Source of the DNA: Bradyrhizobium murdochi
GTDB lineage: Bacteria; Pseudomonadota; Alphaproteobacteria; Rhizobiales; Xanthobacteraceae
NCBI RefSeq assembly: GCF_000472965.1
Contig: NZ_AXAU01000016.1
Coordinates: 96,310 to 160,309 of the forward strand
Length of the DNA stretch: 64,000 bases
Direction of reading: 5' to 3'
A model generated the notes under the pieces. The model made no database searches and was not told where the DNA came from. It worked only from the letters and a program-made list of their open reading frames with translations. Numbering within the stretch: position 1 is the stretch's first letter; each line of letters begins with the position of its first letter. Shown here one piece after another: positions 25,595 through 33,425 of the stretch. The position numbers and the translations under genes were made by a program.

Positions 25595-26560
25595 CTATTT
25601 CTTCTCTTCCAGCAGCTTTTTGTATTTCTCGACGTCGCGCGTCACCAACTGGCCGAGCACTTCGCTGGCATGCTCGTTGGCGTCGGGCGCAACGGTGGAG
25701 AGATCGTGAAAACGCTTCTTCACCGCCTCGCTCTCGACGGCGGTCCTGGCGGCGGCGTTCAGCTTCGCGATGATCGCAGGCGGCGTGCCTTTTGGAGCGA
25801 ACAGGCCATTCCAGCCCTGCGCCTCGAATTCGGGAAGTCCGGCCTCGGAGGAAGTCGGCAGGCCGGGCAAGGTTGCAAGCCGCACCGTTGAGCCGACGAC
25901 GAGACCCCTTACCAGCTTGTCATCGATCGCCTGCGACACCGACGCGGCGGCGTCGCAGACACCGTCGATCTGGCCGCCGATCGCGTCCGTCAGCGCCGGC
26001 GCCGCGCCGCGATAGCCGACCAGCGTCACGTCGATGCCGGCCGCCTGCACAAAGCTCTTGCAGATTAGGAAATTCGACGAGCCGACGCCGGCATGGCCGA
26101 GATTGACGTTGCCGGGATTTTTCTTCGCATAGGCGATGAAATCCTGCAGGTTCTTGGCGGGGAAATCCTTGCGCAACGCGATGATGCCGAAGGTTTTCGC
26201 TACCACCGCAACGGGTGCGAAGGATTCCGGCGTGAACGGCAGTTTCGGATAGATCGTATAGGTCGCGGCGCTGGTGCCGGCATTGCCGATCGCGATGGTG
26301 TAGCCGTCGGCTTCCGCCCGCGCGGCACGCGTCAGCGCAGTCGAGCCGCCGGCGCCCGCGACGTTCTCGATCACGATCGGCTGCCCGAGCGACTTGGTCA
26401 TTTCCTCGGCAACCACACGCGCGATCACGTCGGAGGTGCCGCCGGCCGCGAACGGCACGATCATGGTGATGGGACGCTTGGGATAATCCTGCGCGTGGGC
26501 TGCCACGGCGCATAATAGCGCCACAACGACAATCGTCAGGCGCGACACCAAGAAGCTCAC
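25595..26560 (-). CDS. Tripartite tricarboxylate transporter substrate-binding protein (TctC/Bug family)
   Basis: 321 residues from GTG 26560, the standard Bug-protein length. Signal peptide SRLTIVVVALLCAVAAHAQ, then YPKRPITMIVPFAAGGTSDV, the family hallmark, VIENVAGAGGSTALTRAARA, and a C-terminal GWNGLFAPKGTPPAIIAKLN. It would bind a carboxylate in the periplasm. No TctA/TctB membrane genes are nearby, which is normal for the many orphan Bug proteins. The start overlaps the purQ stop as GTGA, so it is probably translated from the pur transcript, an odd partner. The longer frame to 26755 is antisense-like and rejected. Confidence 0.88.
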   Translation of the reverse strand: MSFLVSRLTIVVVALLCAVAAHAQDYPKRPITMIVPFAAGGTSDVIARVVAEEMTKSLGQPIVIENVAGAGGSTALTRAARAEADGYTIAIGNAGTSAATYTIYPKLPFTPESFAPVAVVAKTFGIIALRKDFPAKNLQDFIAYAKKNPGNVNLGHAGVGSSNFLICKSFVQAAGIDVTLVGYRGAAPALTDAIGGQIDGVCDAAASVSQAIDDKLVRGLVVGSTVRLATLPGLPTSSEAGLPEFEAQGWNGLFAPKGTPPAIIAKLNAAARTAVESEAVKKRFHDLSTVAPDANEHASEVLGQLVTRDVEKYKKLLEEKK

Positions 26561-27258
26561 GCGGCTTTTTGCAGATGCGCGGCTAGCCCTGCGAACAAGC
26601 CGCGGCCGTCGGTGCAGCCCATGATGTCTTCGACGTGGTTTTCCGGGTGCGGCATCATGCCGAGCACGTTGCCGCGCTCGTTGACAATGCCAGCGATCGA
26701 CTGCGCGGCGCCGTTGATGTTGGACTCCTCGTCGACGATGCCCTCGGCGGAGCAATAGCGGTAAAGCACGCGCCCTTCGCCCTCCAGCCGCTTCACCGTC
26801 TCTTCATCGGCCTCATAGTTACCCTCGCCATGCGCGACCGGCACGCGAATGACCTGGCCGGCATTGTAGCCGCGCGTGAAGGGCGAATCCGAGCGCTCGA
26901 CCCGCAGATGCACGTCCCTGCAGACGAATTTCAGCCGCGCATTGCGCATCAAGACGCCGGGCAGCAAGCCCGCTTCGCACAGGATCTGAAAACCGTTGCA
27001 GACGCCAAGCACGAGCCCACCATCGGCCGCATACTTACGCACCGCGTCCATGACGGGCGCGCGCGCGGCAATAGCGCCGCAGCGCAGGTAATCGCCGTAG
27101 GAAAACCCGCCGGGCACGACCACCAGATCGGTGCCCTTGGGCAGCTCCGTCTCGGCATGCCACACCATCGCCGCCTCCTCACCGGAGACGAGCTTGAGCG
27201 CGCGCGCCATGTCGCGTTCGCGGTTGATTCCGGGAAAGACGAGAACGGCTGATTTCAT
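26557..27258 (-). CDS. purQ: Phosphoribosylformylglycinamidine synthase subunit PurQ (glutaminase)
   Basis: 233 residues from ATG 27258. Class I glutamine amidotransferase subunit supplying ammonia to PurL. Opening KSAVLVFPGINRERDMARAL, oxyanion/nucleophile region LVLGVCNGFQILCEAGLLPG (catalytic Cys), and catalytic His-x-Glu in GMMPHPENHVEDIMG. It follows purS by 10 bases on the same strand and is overlapped at its stop by the TctC-type gene. Confidence 0.97.
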   Translation of the reverse strand: MKSAVLVFPGINRERDMARALKLVSGEEAAMVWHAETELPKGTDLVVVPGGFSYGDYLRCGAIAARAPVMDAVRKYAADGGLVLGVCNGFQILCEAGLLPGVLMRNARLKFVCRDVHLRVERSDSPFTRGYNAGQVIRVPVAHGEGNYEADEETVKRLEGEGRVLYRYCSAEGIVDEESNINGAAQSIAGIVNERGNVLGMMPHPENHVEDIMGCTDGRGLFAGLAAHLQKAA

Positions 27259-27268
27259 GAATGCGCGC

Positions 27269-27508
27269 CTAGAGCAGTTCGACCCGGTAATTCTCGATGA
27301 CCGTATTCGCCAACAGCTTGTCGGCGGCATCCTTCAATGCCGCCTCTGCCTTGGCTTTGTCCGAGCCTGATAGTTCGATGTCGAACACCTTGCCCTGGCG
27401 GACGCTGGCAACGCCATCGACGCCGAGCGATTTCAGCGCGCCTTCGATGGCCTTGCCCTGCGGATCGAGGATGCCGGACTTCAACGTAACGGTAACGCGT
27501 GCCTTCAC
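27269..27508 (-). CDS. purS: Phosphoribosylformylglycinamidine synthase subunit PurS
   Basis: 79 residues from GTG 27508. PurS dimers bridge PurL and PurQ and allow ammonia transfer. Family pattern: KARVTVTLKSGILDPQGKAI, EGALKSLGVDGVASVRQGKV, and the closing LANTVIENYRVELL. Sits between purC (21 bases) and purQ (10 bases) in one operon. Confidence 0.96.
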   Translation of the reverse strand: MKARVTVTLKSGILDPQGKAIEGALKSLGVDGVASVRQGKVFDIELSGSDKAKAEAALKDAADKLLANTVIENYRVELL

Positions 27509-27529
27509 GAGATTTGCCCCAGTTCTTCT

Positions 27530-28297
27530 TTAGCTCTTCACCAGCACCGGACCCGAACCGGCCGGGCGCTCGTTCTCCATCAGAATGCCCAGACGTTTCG
27601 CCACCTCGGTATAGGCTTCAAGCAAGCCGCCGAGATCACGGCGGAAACGGTCCTTGTCGAGCTTCTCGTTCGACTTGATATCCCACAGCCGGCATGAGTC
27701 GGGCGAGATTTCGTCGGCGACGATGATCCGCATCATCTCGTTCTCGAACAGGCGGCCGCATTCCATCTTGAAATCGACCAGGCGGATGCCGATGCCCAGG
27801 AACAGTCCGGTGAGGAAGTCGTTGACGCGGATGGCGAGCGCCATGATGTCGTCGATTTCCTGCGGCGTCGCCCAGCCGAACGCGGTGATGTGCTCTTCCG
27901 ACACCATGGGATCGTTGAGCTGGTCGTTCTTGTAATAGAATTCGATGATCGAGCGCGGCAGTTGGGTGCCCTCCTCGATACCGAGGCGCTGCGACAGCGA
28001 ACCGGCCGCGACGTTCCGCACCACCACCTCCAGAGGCACGATCTCGACCTCGCGAATCAACTGCTCGCGCATGTTGAGGCGGCGGATGAAATGGGTCGGC
28101 ACCCCGATGTCGTTGAGGTGCTGAAACAGGTACTCCGAAATCCGGTTGTTGAGGACGCCCTTACCCTCGATCACCTGGTGTTTCTTGGCATTGAACGCGG
28201 TCGCATCATCCTTGAAGTGCTGGATCAGGGTTCCCGGCTCCGGACCTTCATACAGGACCTTGGCCTTGCCTTCATAAATACGGCGTCGACGGCTCAT
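27530..28297 (-). CDS. purC: Phosphoribosylaminoimidazole-succinocarboxamide synthase (SAICAR synthetase)
   Basis: 255 residues from ATG 28297. It ligates aspartate to CAIR with ATP to form SAICAR. Begins SRRRRIYEGKAKVLYEGPEP; ATP-grasp-like landmarks are EVVVRNVAAGSLSQRLGIEE, GIRLVDFKMECGR and ADEISPDSCRLWDIKS. The longer frame to 28366 adds a non-homologous N-terminus. It is first in the purC-purS-purQ operon. Its 5' region faces the zeta-subunit gene across about 335 bases. Confidence 0.97.
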   Translation of the reverse strand: MSRRRRIYEGKAKVLYEGPEPGTLIQHFKDDATAFNAKKHQVIEGKGVLNNRISEYLFQHLNDIGVPTHFIRRLNMREQLIREVEIVPLEVVVRNVAAGSLSQRLGIEEGTQLPRSIIEFYYKNDQLNDPMVSEEHITAFGWATPQEIDDIMALAIRVNDFLTGLFLGIGIRLVDFKMECGRLFENEMMRIIVADEISPDSCRLWDIKSNEKLDKDRFRRDLGGLLEAYTEVAKRLGILMENERPAGSGPVLVKS

Positions 28298-28632
28298 TGG
28301 GATGTACCGTGTTTTGTTGAAATCCATGAAATTGGTGTGCTCCGGATGACAAGGGTTTGCGACCACGACGGAGCTGCCGTGAAGGCCAGGTCTTGAACCT
28401 AACGGCGTCCTGAACTAAGCGACCGGAAACAGAACAAGAACCTCGCCTGATGGGCAACCTATCCGATTGGCCCATCCAGCACAATCGACCCGGCCCGATT
28501 GGGCCCAACTTATCCCGATTGCCTGCGGCTTAACGGACCGTTGTTTTACCGATTCGCCCCCTCTATCTAGGTAGTCCATCGGGCCGCGACAACGCGGCCT
28601 TATTTACCATTTGCGGGGATTGGAACCGAAGA
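28298..28632. other. Divergent intergenic region purC / zeta subunit
   Basis: 335 bases without a convincing gene. It should hold the promoters of the pur operon (leftward) and of the DUF1476 gene (rightward). I see no clear riboswitch or operator; the short frames in it are not protein-like. Confidence 0.5.
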
Positions 28633-28956
28633 ATGACCACTTTCGACAAGCGCGAGGAAGGTTTTGAGAAGAAATTCGCCCTCGACGAGGAGCAGAAGTT
28701 CAAAGCTGAGGTACGCCGCAACAAGCTGCTCGGCCTTTGGGCAGCGGAGAAGCTCGGGCTGTCGGGCGATGCCGCCACCGCCTATTCCAAGGAAGTGGTC
28801 GCGGCCGATTTCGAGCAAGCCGGCGACAAGGACGTCCAGGACAAGGTGGTGAAGGATCTTACCGCCAAGGGCGTCGCCGTCACCGCGCAGGAAGTTCGCA
28901 TCAAGATGGACGAACTGATCGCGGTTGCCGCCGCCCAGGTGAAGGCGGGGAACTGA
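28633..28956 (+). CDS. DUF1476 protein, ATPase inhibitor subunit zeta
   Basis: 107 residues. Begins TTFDKREEGFEKKFALDEEQ, then a KFKAEVRRNKLLGLWAAEKL segment, and ends in helices with KMDELIAVAAAQ. This is the alphaproteobacterial zeta subunit, which can block F1-ATPase hydrolysis through its N-terminal inhibitory region. In some family members that region is degenerate; here the acidic/basic N-terminus is intact in length, but inhibitory strength cannot be judged. Followed by a palindromic GCGAATAG repeat shared with the convergent LysR gene. Confidence 0.92.
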   Translation: MTTFDKREEGFEKKFALDEEQKFKAEVRRNKLLGLWAAEKLGLSGDAATAYSKEVVAADFEQAGDKDVQDKVVKDLTAKGVAVTAQEVRIKMDELIAVAAAQVKAGN

Positions 28957-28960
28957 GCGC

Positions 28961-29029
28961 AGCGAATAGGAAGTGGCGAATGGCGAATAGGGAAAATGCT
29001 ATTCGCTAGTCGCCACTCGCCATTCGCGC
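28961..29029. repeat. GCGAATAG palindromic element, copy 1
   Basis: Left arm AGTGGCGAATGGCGAATAG and right arm CTATTCGCTAGTCGCCACTC pair around GGGAAAATG. Located between two convergent genes; a second copy lies at 30865-30940 in the same kind of junction. Confidence 0.7.
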
Positions 29030-29926
29030 CTTTCTGTATTCTCCACGCACGATCTCCAGCAACCGCTGCGCCGCCGCGCTCAGGAAGCCGCCGCGGCGCG
29101 TTACCGTGACGACGTCATGGCTTGCCTTGAGGTCACGCACGGCGATCGTCGAAATCGTCTTGTGTCGCAGTTCCTCTGCAGCGTTGCTTTCCGATAACAG
29201 CGCAATGCCAAGGCCGGCTTCGACCAGGCGCTTCTGCGCGGTCAGGCTGTCGACTGGCGTCCAGTCGATTTCGCCGAGGCCGTGGGTCTGGAACAGCGCA
29301 AAGACATGCGCGGCCGTGATCTCGCGCCGTCCCGGTACGACCGGAAATGCGATCCAAAGCTCGCCGCGCAGCTCGGCGAGCTTTGCGATCCGGCGGCCGG
29401 CCCGCGGATGATCCAGCGCGCACACCACCTGCAGCCGCTCGGAGAACAGCAATTCACAGTCAAGGTCGCGCGAGCGATCGCGGTCATAGCGCAGGCCGAT
29501 GGTCACTTCGCCGCGGCGGACCATGTCACTGACCTCCGCGCTGGTCGCCGTGCGCAAGGACAATTCGACCTGCGGATGCTCGGCCGCAAACCGCTTGAGA
29601 ACCGCCGACAGCCGCCCGCCGGCGAGCGTGCCGACGACGGCGAGCGCGACCGGCCCCGAATCCGGCCGCGCCAGTGCGCGCACCGCATTCTCCGCATCCT
29701 GGGCCGCAGCCACCGCGCGCTCGGCGTAAGGTACTAGCACCCGCCCCGCATCGCTCAGCATGGTGCGCCCCGCGATCCGCTCGAACAGCGGTACGCCGAG
29801 TTCCTGCTCCAGCAGGGCAATGCGCCGCGAAATCGCCGGCTGCGAGCGGTGCAGCGTTTTTGCGGCATTCGAAATGCCGCCGCGGCGATGAACAGTCAGG
29901 AAGGTGAGAAGCGCATCGCTGTCCAT
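29006..29926 (-). CDS. LysR-family transcriptional regulator
   Basis: 306 residues. Winged HTH at residues 1-60 (ALLTFLTVHRRGGISNAAKT, SQPAISRRIALLEQELGVPL), then a LysR substrate-binding domain (GPVALAVVGTLAGGRLSAVL, VTIGLRYDRDRSRDLDCELL, GLGIALLSES). Divergent from the PEP-mutase-family gene that starts at 30046, so that gene is the likely target. The effector is unknown. Start codon ATG 29926 (MDSDALL). Confidence 0.88.
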   Translation of the reverse strand: MDSDALLTFLTVHRRGGISNAAKTLHRSQPAISRRIALLEQELGVPLFERIAGRTMLSDAGRVLVPYAERAVAAAQDAENAVRALARPDSGPVALAVVGTLAGGRLSAVLKRFAAEHPQVELSLRTATSAEVSDMVRRGEVTIGLRYDRDRSRDLDCELLFSERLQVVCALDHPRAGRRIAKLAELRGELWIAFPVVPGRREITAAHVFALFQTHGLGEIDWTPVDSLTAQKRLVEAGLGIALLSESNAAEELRHKTISTIAVRDLKASHDVVTVTRRGGFLSAAAQRLLEIVRGEYRKARMASGD

Positions 29927-30045
29927 GCTTCATCCATGCAAAAAGCTGATGATACGTAGAGAAATAACAAATTTGGCTGATGGTAGATAGCCCGCTAGTT
30001 TCGTCGCCAACCAGACCCGACCAACAAACGAAGCGGAGATTGCCG

Positions 30046-30858
30046 ATGCGAACTCAGATGGAAAAAGCCGAAGCGTTTCGCGCGCTGCATGCGCGCCCGG
30101 GCGCCTTCATCATTCCCAATCCCTGGGACGCCGGCACCGCCAAGCTTCTCGCCGCGATGGGCTTTGAGGCGCTTGCGACCACGAGTCTCGGCCTTGCCAA
30201 CACGCTCGGCAGCGTGACCGTCAGCCTCGACGCCATCCTCGAGAATTGCCGAGCGATTGCGGAAGCAACCGACCTTCCTGTCAACGCCGACCTTGAAAAC
30301 TGCGGCGCGGACGATCCGAAGACAGCGGCGAAGGCGATCGCGCGCGCGGCCGAAGCCGGCGCCGTCGGCGGCTCGATCGAAGATTCGACCGGCGATCCGC
30401 GGAGCCCGATCTACGACTTTTCGCTCGCGGTCGAGCGCGTGCAGGCCGCGGTCGAAGCGGCCCGCGCTCTGCCCTTTCCGTTCACGCTGACCGCGCGTGC
30501 CGAGAATTTCCTCTACGGTCGCAAGGATCTCGACGACACGATCAAGCGGCTGCAGGCGTTCGAGGCTGTCGGCGCTGATGTCCTGTACTCACCTGGCCTC
30601 TACGACATCGGCACCATTCGCACCGTGGTGACTTCGGTCAGCAAGCCGTTCAACCTGGTGATGGGATTTGCCGATCCGACGCTGACAGTCCCGCAACTCG
30701 CCGAGGCCGGCGTCAAGCGCATCAGCGTCGGCGGCGCGATGGAACGCTACGCGCTTGCGGCGTTCTTGAAGTGCGCGCGTGAGATGAAGGAGCGTGGCGC
30801 ATTCACGTTTGTGCGCGAGATGGCGCCGATCGCAGAGGTGCGGGCGGCGTTCGGATGA
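30046..30858 (+). CDS. Isocitrate lyase / phosphoenolpyruvate mutase family protein
   Basis: 270 residues from ATG 30046, with GCGGAGA upstream. Barrel with the family signatures FIIPNPWDAGTAKLLAAMGF, ATTSLGLANTLG, the metal-site region VNADLENCGADDPKTAAKAI, and GAVGGSIEDSTGDPRSPIYD. The usual GKKCGH loop of true isocitrate lyases is absent, so this is the stand-alone carboxy-lyase group (2-methylisocitrate lyase or oxaloacetate/phosphonopyruvate-like). Substrate not determinable. Controlled most likely by the divergent LysR. Confidence 0.83.
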   Translation: MRTQMEKAEAFRALHARPGAFIIPNPWDAGTAKLLAAMGFEALATTSLGLANTLGSVTVSLDAILENCRAIAEATDLPVNADLENCGADDPKTAAKAIARAAEAGAVGGSIEDSTGDPRSPIYDFSLAVERVQAAVEAARALPFPFTLTARAENFLYGRKDLDDTIKRLQAFEAVGADVLYSPGLYDIGTIRTVVTSVSKPFNLVMGFADPTLTVPQLAEAGVKRISVGGAMERYALAAFLKCAREMKERGAFTFVREMAPIAEVRAAFG

Positions 30859-30864
30859 AATGAC

Positions 30865-30940
30865 CGCGAATAAGGAGTGGCGAATAGCGAATAGGGAAAA
30901 CATCATTCGCTATTCGCCATTCGCCTCTTTCACTCCTCCT
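30865..30940. repeat. GCGAATAG palindromic element, copy 2
   Basis: Left arm GGAGTGGCGAATAGCGAATA and right arm TATTCGCCATTCGCCTCTTT with an ACTCC end enclose GGGAAAACATCATTCGC. The right arm overlaps the last codons of cynS. Confidence 0.7.
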
Positions 30941-31418
30941 TAAATCCATACTCCGGCACATTGCCGCTCGCGCCGTAGTACTTATACGGCAGGAACTTTC
31001 CGGACATCGTGATCTTGACCCGGTCGCCCTTCGGATTGGCGACGCGCTCCAACGCCATGTCGAAATCGATCGCCGACATGATGCCGTCACCGAATTCCTC
31101 TTCGATCAGCGCCTTCCAGGCCGGCCCGTTGACCATCACCATTTCGTAGAAGCGGTAGATCAAGGGATCGGTCGGCGGCATCGGCGTGCCGGTGCCGCGC
31201 ATCGGCACCTCGTTGAGCATCGCGACTTCCGCTTTCGATAGCCCGAATAATTCGCCGGCATTGGCGGCTTGCGGCTTCGTGAGCTTCATCTGGCCCATGA
31301 TGGCGCCGACGATCAGCACTTCCGAATAGCCGCCAATCTTTTCGCAGATGTGTTTCCAGCTCCAGCCCTTCTCGCGCTTGATGTCGAGCAGCTTTTCGGT
31401 GAGATCTTCGCGCTTCAT
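30930..31418 (-). CDS. cynS: Cyanase (cyanate hydratase)
   Basis: 162 residues, slightly longer than the 156 of E. coli. It converts cyanate and bicarbonate to ammonia and CO2 as a decamer. The N-terminal helical domain shows REDLTEKLLDIKREKGWSWK and GQMKLTKPQAANAGELFGLS; the catalytic domain has PTDPLIYRFYEMVMVNGPAW, which carries the active Arg and Glu, and FGDGIMSAIDFDMAL with the catalytic Ser. Ends KFLPYKYYGASGN. It lies 69 bases after the ABC ATPase gene, so it is the last gene of the uptake operon and supplies ammonia under nitrogen need. Confidence 0.96.
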   Translation of the reverse strand: MKREDLTEKLLDIKREKGWSWKHICEKIGGYSEVLIVGAIMGQMKLTKPQAANAGELFGLSKAEVAMLNEVPMRGTGTPMPPTDPLIYRFYEMVMVNGPAWKALIEEEFGDGIMSAIDFDMALERVANPKGDRVKITMSGKFLPYKYYGASGNVPEYGFKEE

Positions 31419-31487
31419 ACCCTATCTCCTTATGTACTCGTCATGCCCGGGGGTGTCCCGGGCATCGATGTTTTTGCTTCGTATTGC

Positions 31488-32420
31488 CTAGGCAGACGTG
31501 GATGGCCGGGCCACGCTCGGCCATGACGCCTCAATCGAATCCTCCGCCTCGGCAGCCACTACCAGTTCCGGCTTGCCCGGCCGCACGACCGGCACGTTGC
31601 GCGGGTCATAATCAGTCACGGTGGCAGCAAACGTCTTGCTGCGGCTGACCAGGAAATCGACGATGTGATTGCGCAGCGCGTAATAGAGCGGATGGCGGTG
31701 CAGATCGATGCGGCCGCGATCCTTCGGCAGCGGATTTTCCACGATCTCGGCCAGCACGGCGCCCGGACCATTGGTCATCAGAAAAATCTTGTCGGCGAGA
31801 TAGATCGCCTCATCGACATCATGGGTAATCATGAACGCCGTCTGCCCGGTCTCGAGGCAAATCCGCCGCACCTCGTCCTGCAACGTACCGCGCGTCAGCG
31901 CGTCCAGCGCCGAGAACGGCTCGTCCATCAGCATGATCTTCGGCGTGATCGAGAGCGCCCGCGCAATGCCGACGCGCTGCTTCATGCCGCCGGATAGTTC
32001 CGACGGCCGCTTGTGCTCGGAGCCGGTCAGCCCGACCAGATCGATGAACTTCTGCGCATGCGCCTTCACCTTGGCGCGATCCCAGTTGCGCCACTTCGAG
32101 GTCACGGCATAGGCGACGTTGCCGAGCACCGTGCGCCATGGCAGCAGCGCATGGCTCTGGAAGATCACGGCGCGATCGAGGCTCGTGCCTTCAATGGCCT
32201 GCCCGTCGACGATAACCGCGCCCTCGCTCGGTTGGTCGAGCCCCGCCAGGATGTTCAACACCGTGGTCTTGCCGCAGCCGGAATGCCCGATCACGCAGCC
32301 GAATTCGCCGCGCTTCATCGACAGCCAGAGATCCTCGAAAATCGTGGTCTCACCGCCACCCGCGCCCGGATAACGCCGCGCGATGCCCTCGATGGAAATG
32401 AACTTGTCGGTCATCGCCAT
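31488..32420 (-). CDS. Nitrate/sulfonate/cyanate-type ABC transporter ATP-binding protein
   Basis: 310 residues from ATG 32420, which overlaps the permease stop as TGATG. Walker A GHSGCGKTT, Q-loop FQSHALLPW, signature LSGGMKQRVGIARALS, Walker B IMLMDEPFSALDAL and H-loop ITHDVDEAIYLAD are complete. It belongs to the NrtD/SsuB/TauB subfamily. The C-terminal 50 residues (DPRNVPVVRPGKPELVVAAE and on) extend beyond the usual end and are less ordered. Neighbours make cyanate the likely cargo. The very long frame up to 33335 covers the permease in another frame and is rejected. Confidence 0.92.
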   Translation of the reverse strand: MAMTDKFISIEGIARRYPGAGGGETTIFEDLWLSMKRGEFGCVIGHSGCGKTTVLNILAGLDQPSEGAVIVDGQAIEGTSLDRAVIFQSHALLPWRTVLGNVAYAVTSKWRNWDRAKVKAHAQKFIDLVGLTGSEHKRPSELSGGMKQRVGIARALSITPKIMLMDEPFSALDALTRGTLQDEVRRICLETGQTAFMITHDVDEAIYLADKIFLMTNGPGAVLAEIVENPLPKDRGRIDLHRHPLYYALRNHIVDFLVSRSKTFAATVTDYDPRNVPVVRPGKPELVVAAEAEDSIEASWPSVARPSTSA

Positions 32421-33259
32421 CACTCCGGGAACGTGACCATGCGCGTAAACCGCGCCAGGATTTGGTCGAGCAGCATGCCGACGATGCCGATCATGAGGAT
32501 GGCGATGATGACGTTGGTGATCGAGAGATTGTTCCACTCGTTCCAGACGAAGTAGCCAATGCCGGTGCCGCCCACCAGCATCTCGGCCGCGACGATCACG
32601 AGCCAGGCGATGCCGATCGAGATCCGCATGCCGGTGAGGATGGTCGGTGCGGCCGCCGGCAGGATCACCGTGAAGGCGCGCCTGACGGTACCGACTTCCA
32701 GCGTGCGCGCGACGTTGATCCATTCCTTGCGTACCGCGGCGACGCCGAACGCGGTGTTCAGGAGCATCGGCCACACCGAGCAGATGAAGATCACGAAGAT
32801 CGCTGAGACCGAGGAATCCTTGATGGTGTAGAGCGCGAGCGGCATCCAGGCCAGCGGCGAAATCGGCTTCAGCACCTGGATGAACGGATCGAGCGCCTTG
32901 CTGATCAAGGGCGACATCCCGATCAAAAATCCGAGCGGAATGGCGACGATCACCGCGAGCAGATAGCCGAGGCCGACGCGCGCGATGGAATAGCCGAGCT
33001 GGATGCCAAGCCCCTTGTCGTTCGGCCCGTTGTCGTAGAACGGCTGCCTGAGATGCTCCCACAGCTTGGCGCCGACATCGAGCGGTCCCGGCATCGCCGA
33101 TTTGCCCTGGGTGGCCGTCAGCCCCATCAACTTGGCGTATTCCGGCGACATGTTGCCGACAGCGCCCGTCGAGCGGGTGGCGAGATGCCAGATGCCGAGG
33201 AACGCCGCGAACAGCACGATCGAGACGACGGCGGCACGGAAACGAAGGGATGAGGTCAT
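32420..33259 (-). CDS. Nitrate/sulfonate/cyanate-type ABC transporter permease
   Basis: 279 residues from ATG 33259. An N-terminal membrane helix (VVSIVLFAAFLGIWHLATRS) and five more in a BPD_transp_1 domain; the cytoplasmic EAA loop is EWINVARTLEVGTVRRAFTV followed by ILPAAAPTILTGMRI. LAWMPLALYTIKDSSVSAIF is also typical of the NrtB/SsuC group. The start is 166 bases downstream of the binding-protein gene; the gap holds a dispersed repeat. Translationally coupled to the ATPase. Confidence 0.92.
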   Translation of the reverse strand: MTSSLRFRAAVVSIVLFAAFLGIWHLATRSTGAVGNMSPEYAKLMGLTATQGKSAMPGPLDVGAKLWEHLRQPFYDNGPNDKGLGIQLGYSIARVGLGYLLAVIVAIPLGFLIGMSPLISKALDPFIQVLKPISPLAWMPLALYTIKDSSVSAIFVIFICSVWPMLLNTAFGVAAVRKEWINVARTLEVGTVRRAFTVILPAAAPTILTGMRISIGIAWLVIVAAEMLVGGTGIGYFVWNEWNNLSITNVIIAILMIGIVGMLLDQILARFTRMVTFPE

Positions 33260-33274
33260 GACGACAAGCTCCGT

Positions 33275-33415
33275 GTCCCGGGCGCGGCGCAGCACGAAGC
33301 GCAGCGCAGTGGTGCGCCGCAGAACCGGGACCCACCGAGTGCGAGGCGGTCCCGGCCTAGCGAAGCAACGCTACGCACTCCGTGCTGCGCGCTGCATCGC
33401 ATCCGGGTCACGAGA
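33275..33415. repeat. Dispersed repeat inside the cyanate transporter operon
   Basis: GTCCCGGGCGCGGCGCAGCA ... CCGCAGAACCGGGACCCACC resembles the element at 57663-57716 after gcvP. It fills the gap between binding-protein and permease genes and has strong hairpin potential, so it could lower expression of the distal genes or stabilise the proximal mRNA. Confidence 0.6.
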
Positions 33416-33425
33416 GCATCGCTCA

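Noticed and set aside
26561..26755. Longer start for the TctC-type protein
   Set aside because: Added residues are Arg/His-rich and lie within purQ; the GTG at 26560 gives a clean signal peptide.
32421..33335. N-terminal extension of the cyanate ABC ATPase through the permease gene
   Set aside because: The permease is clearly coded in another frame, and the ATPase ATG overlaps the permease stop.
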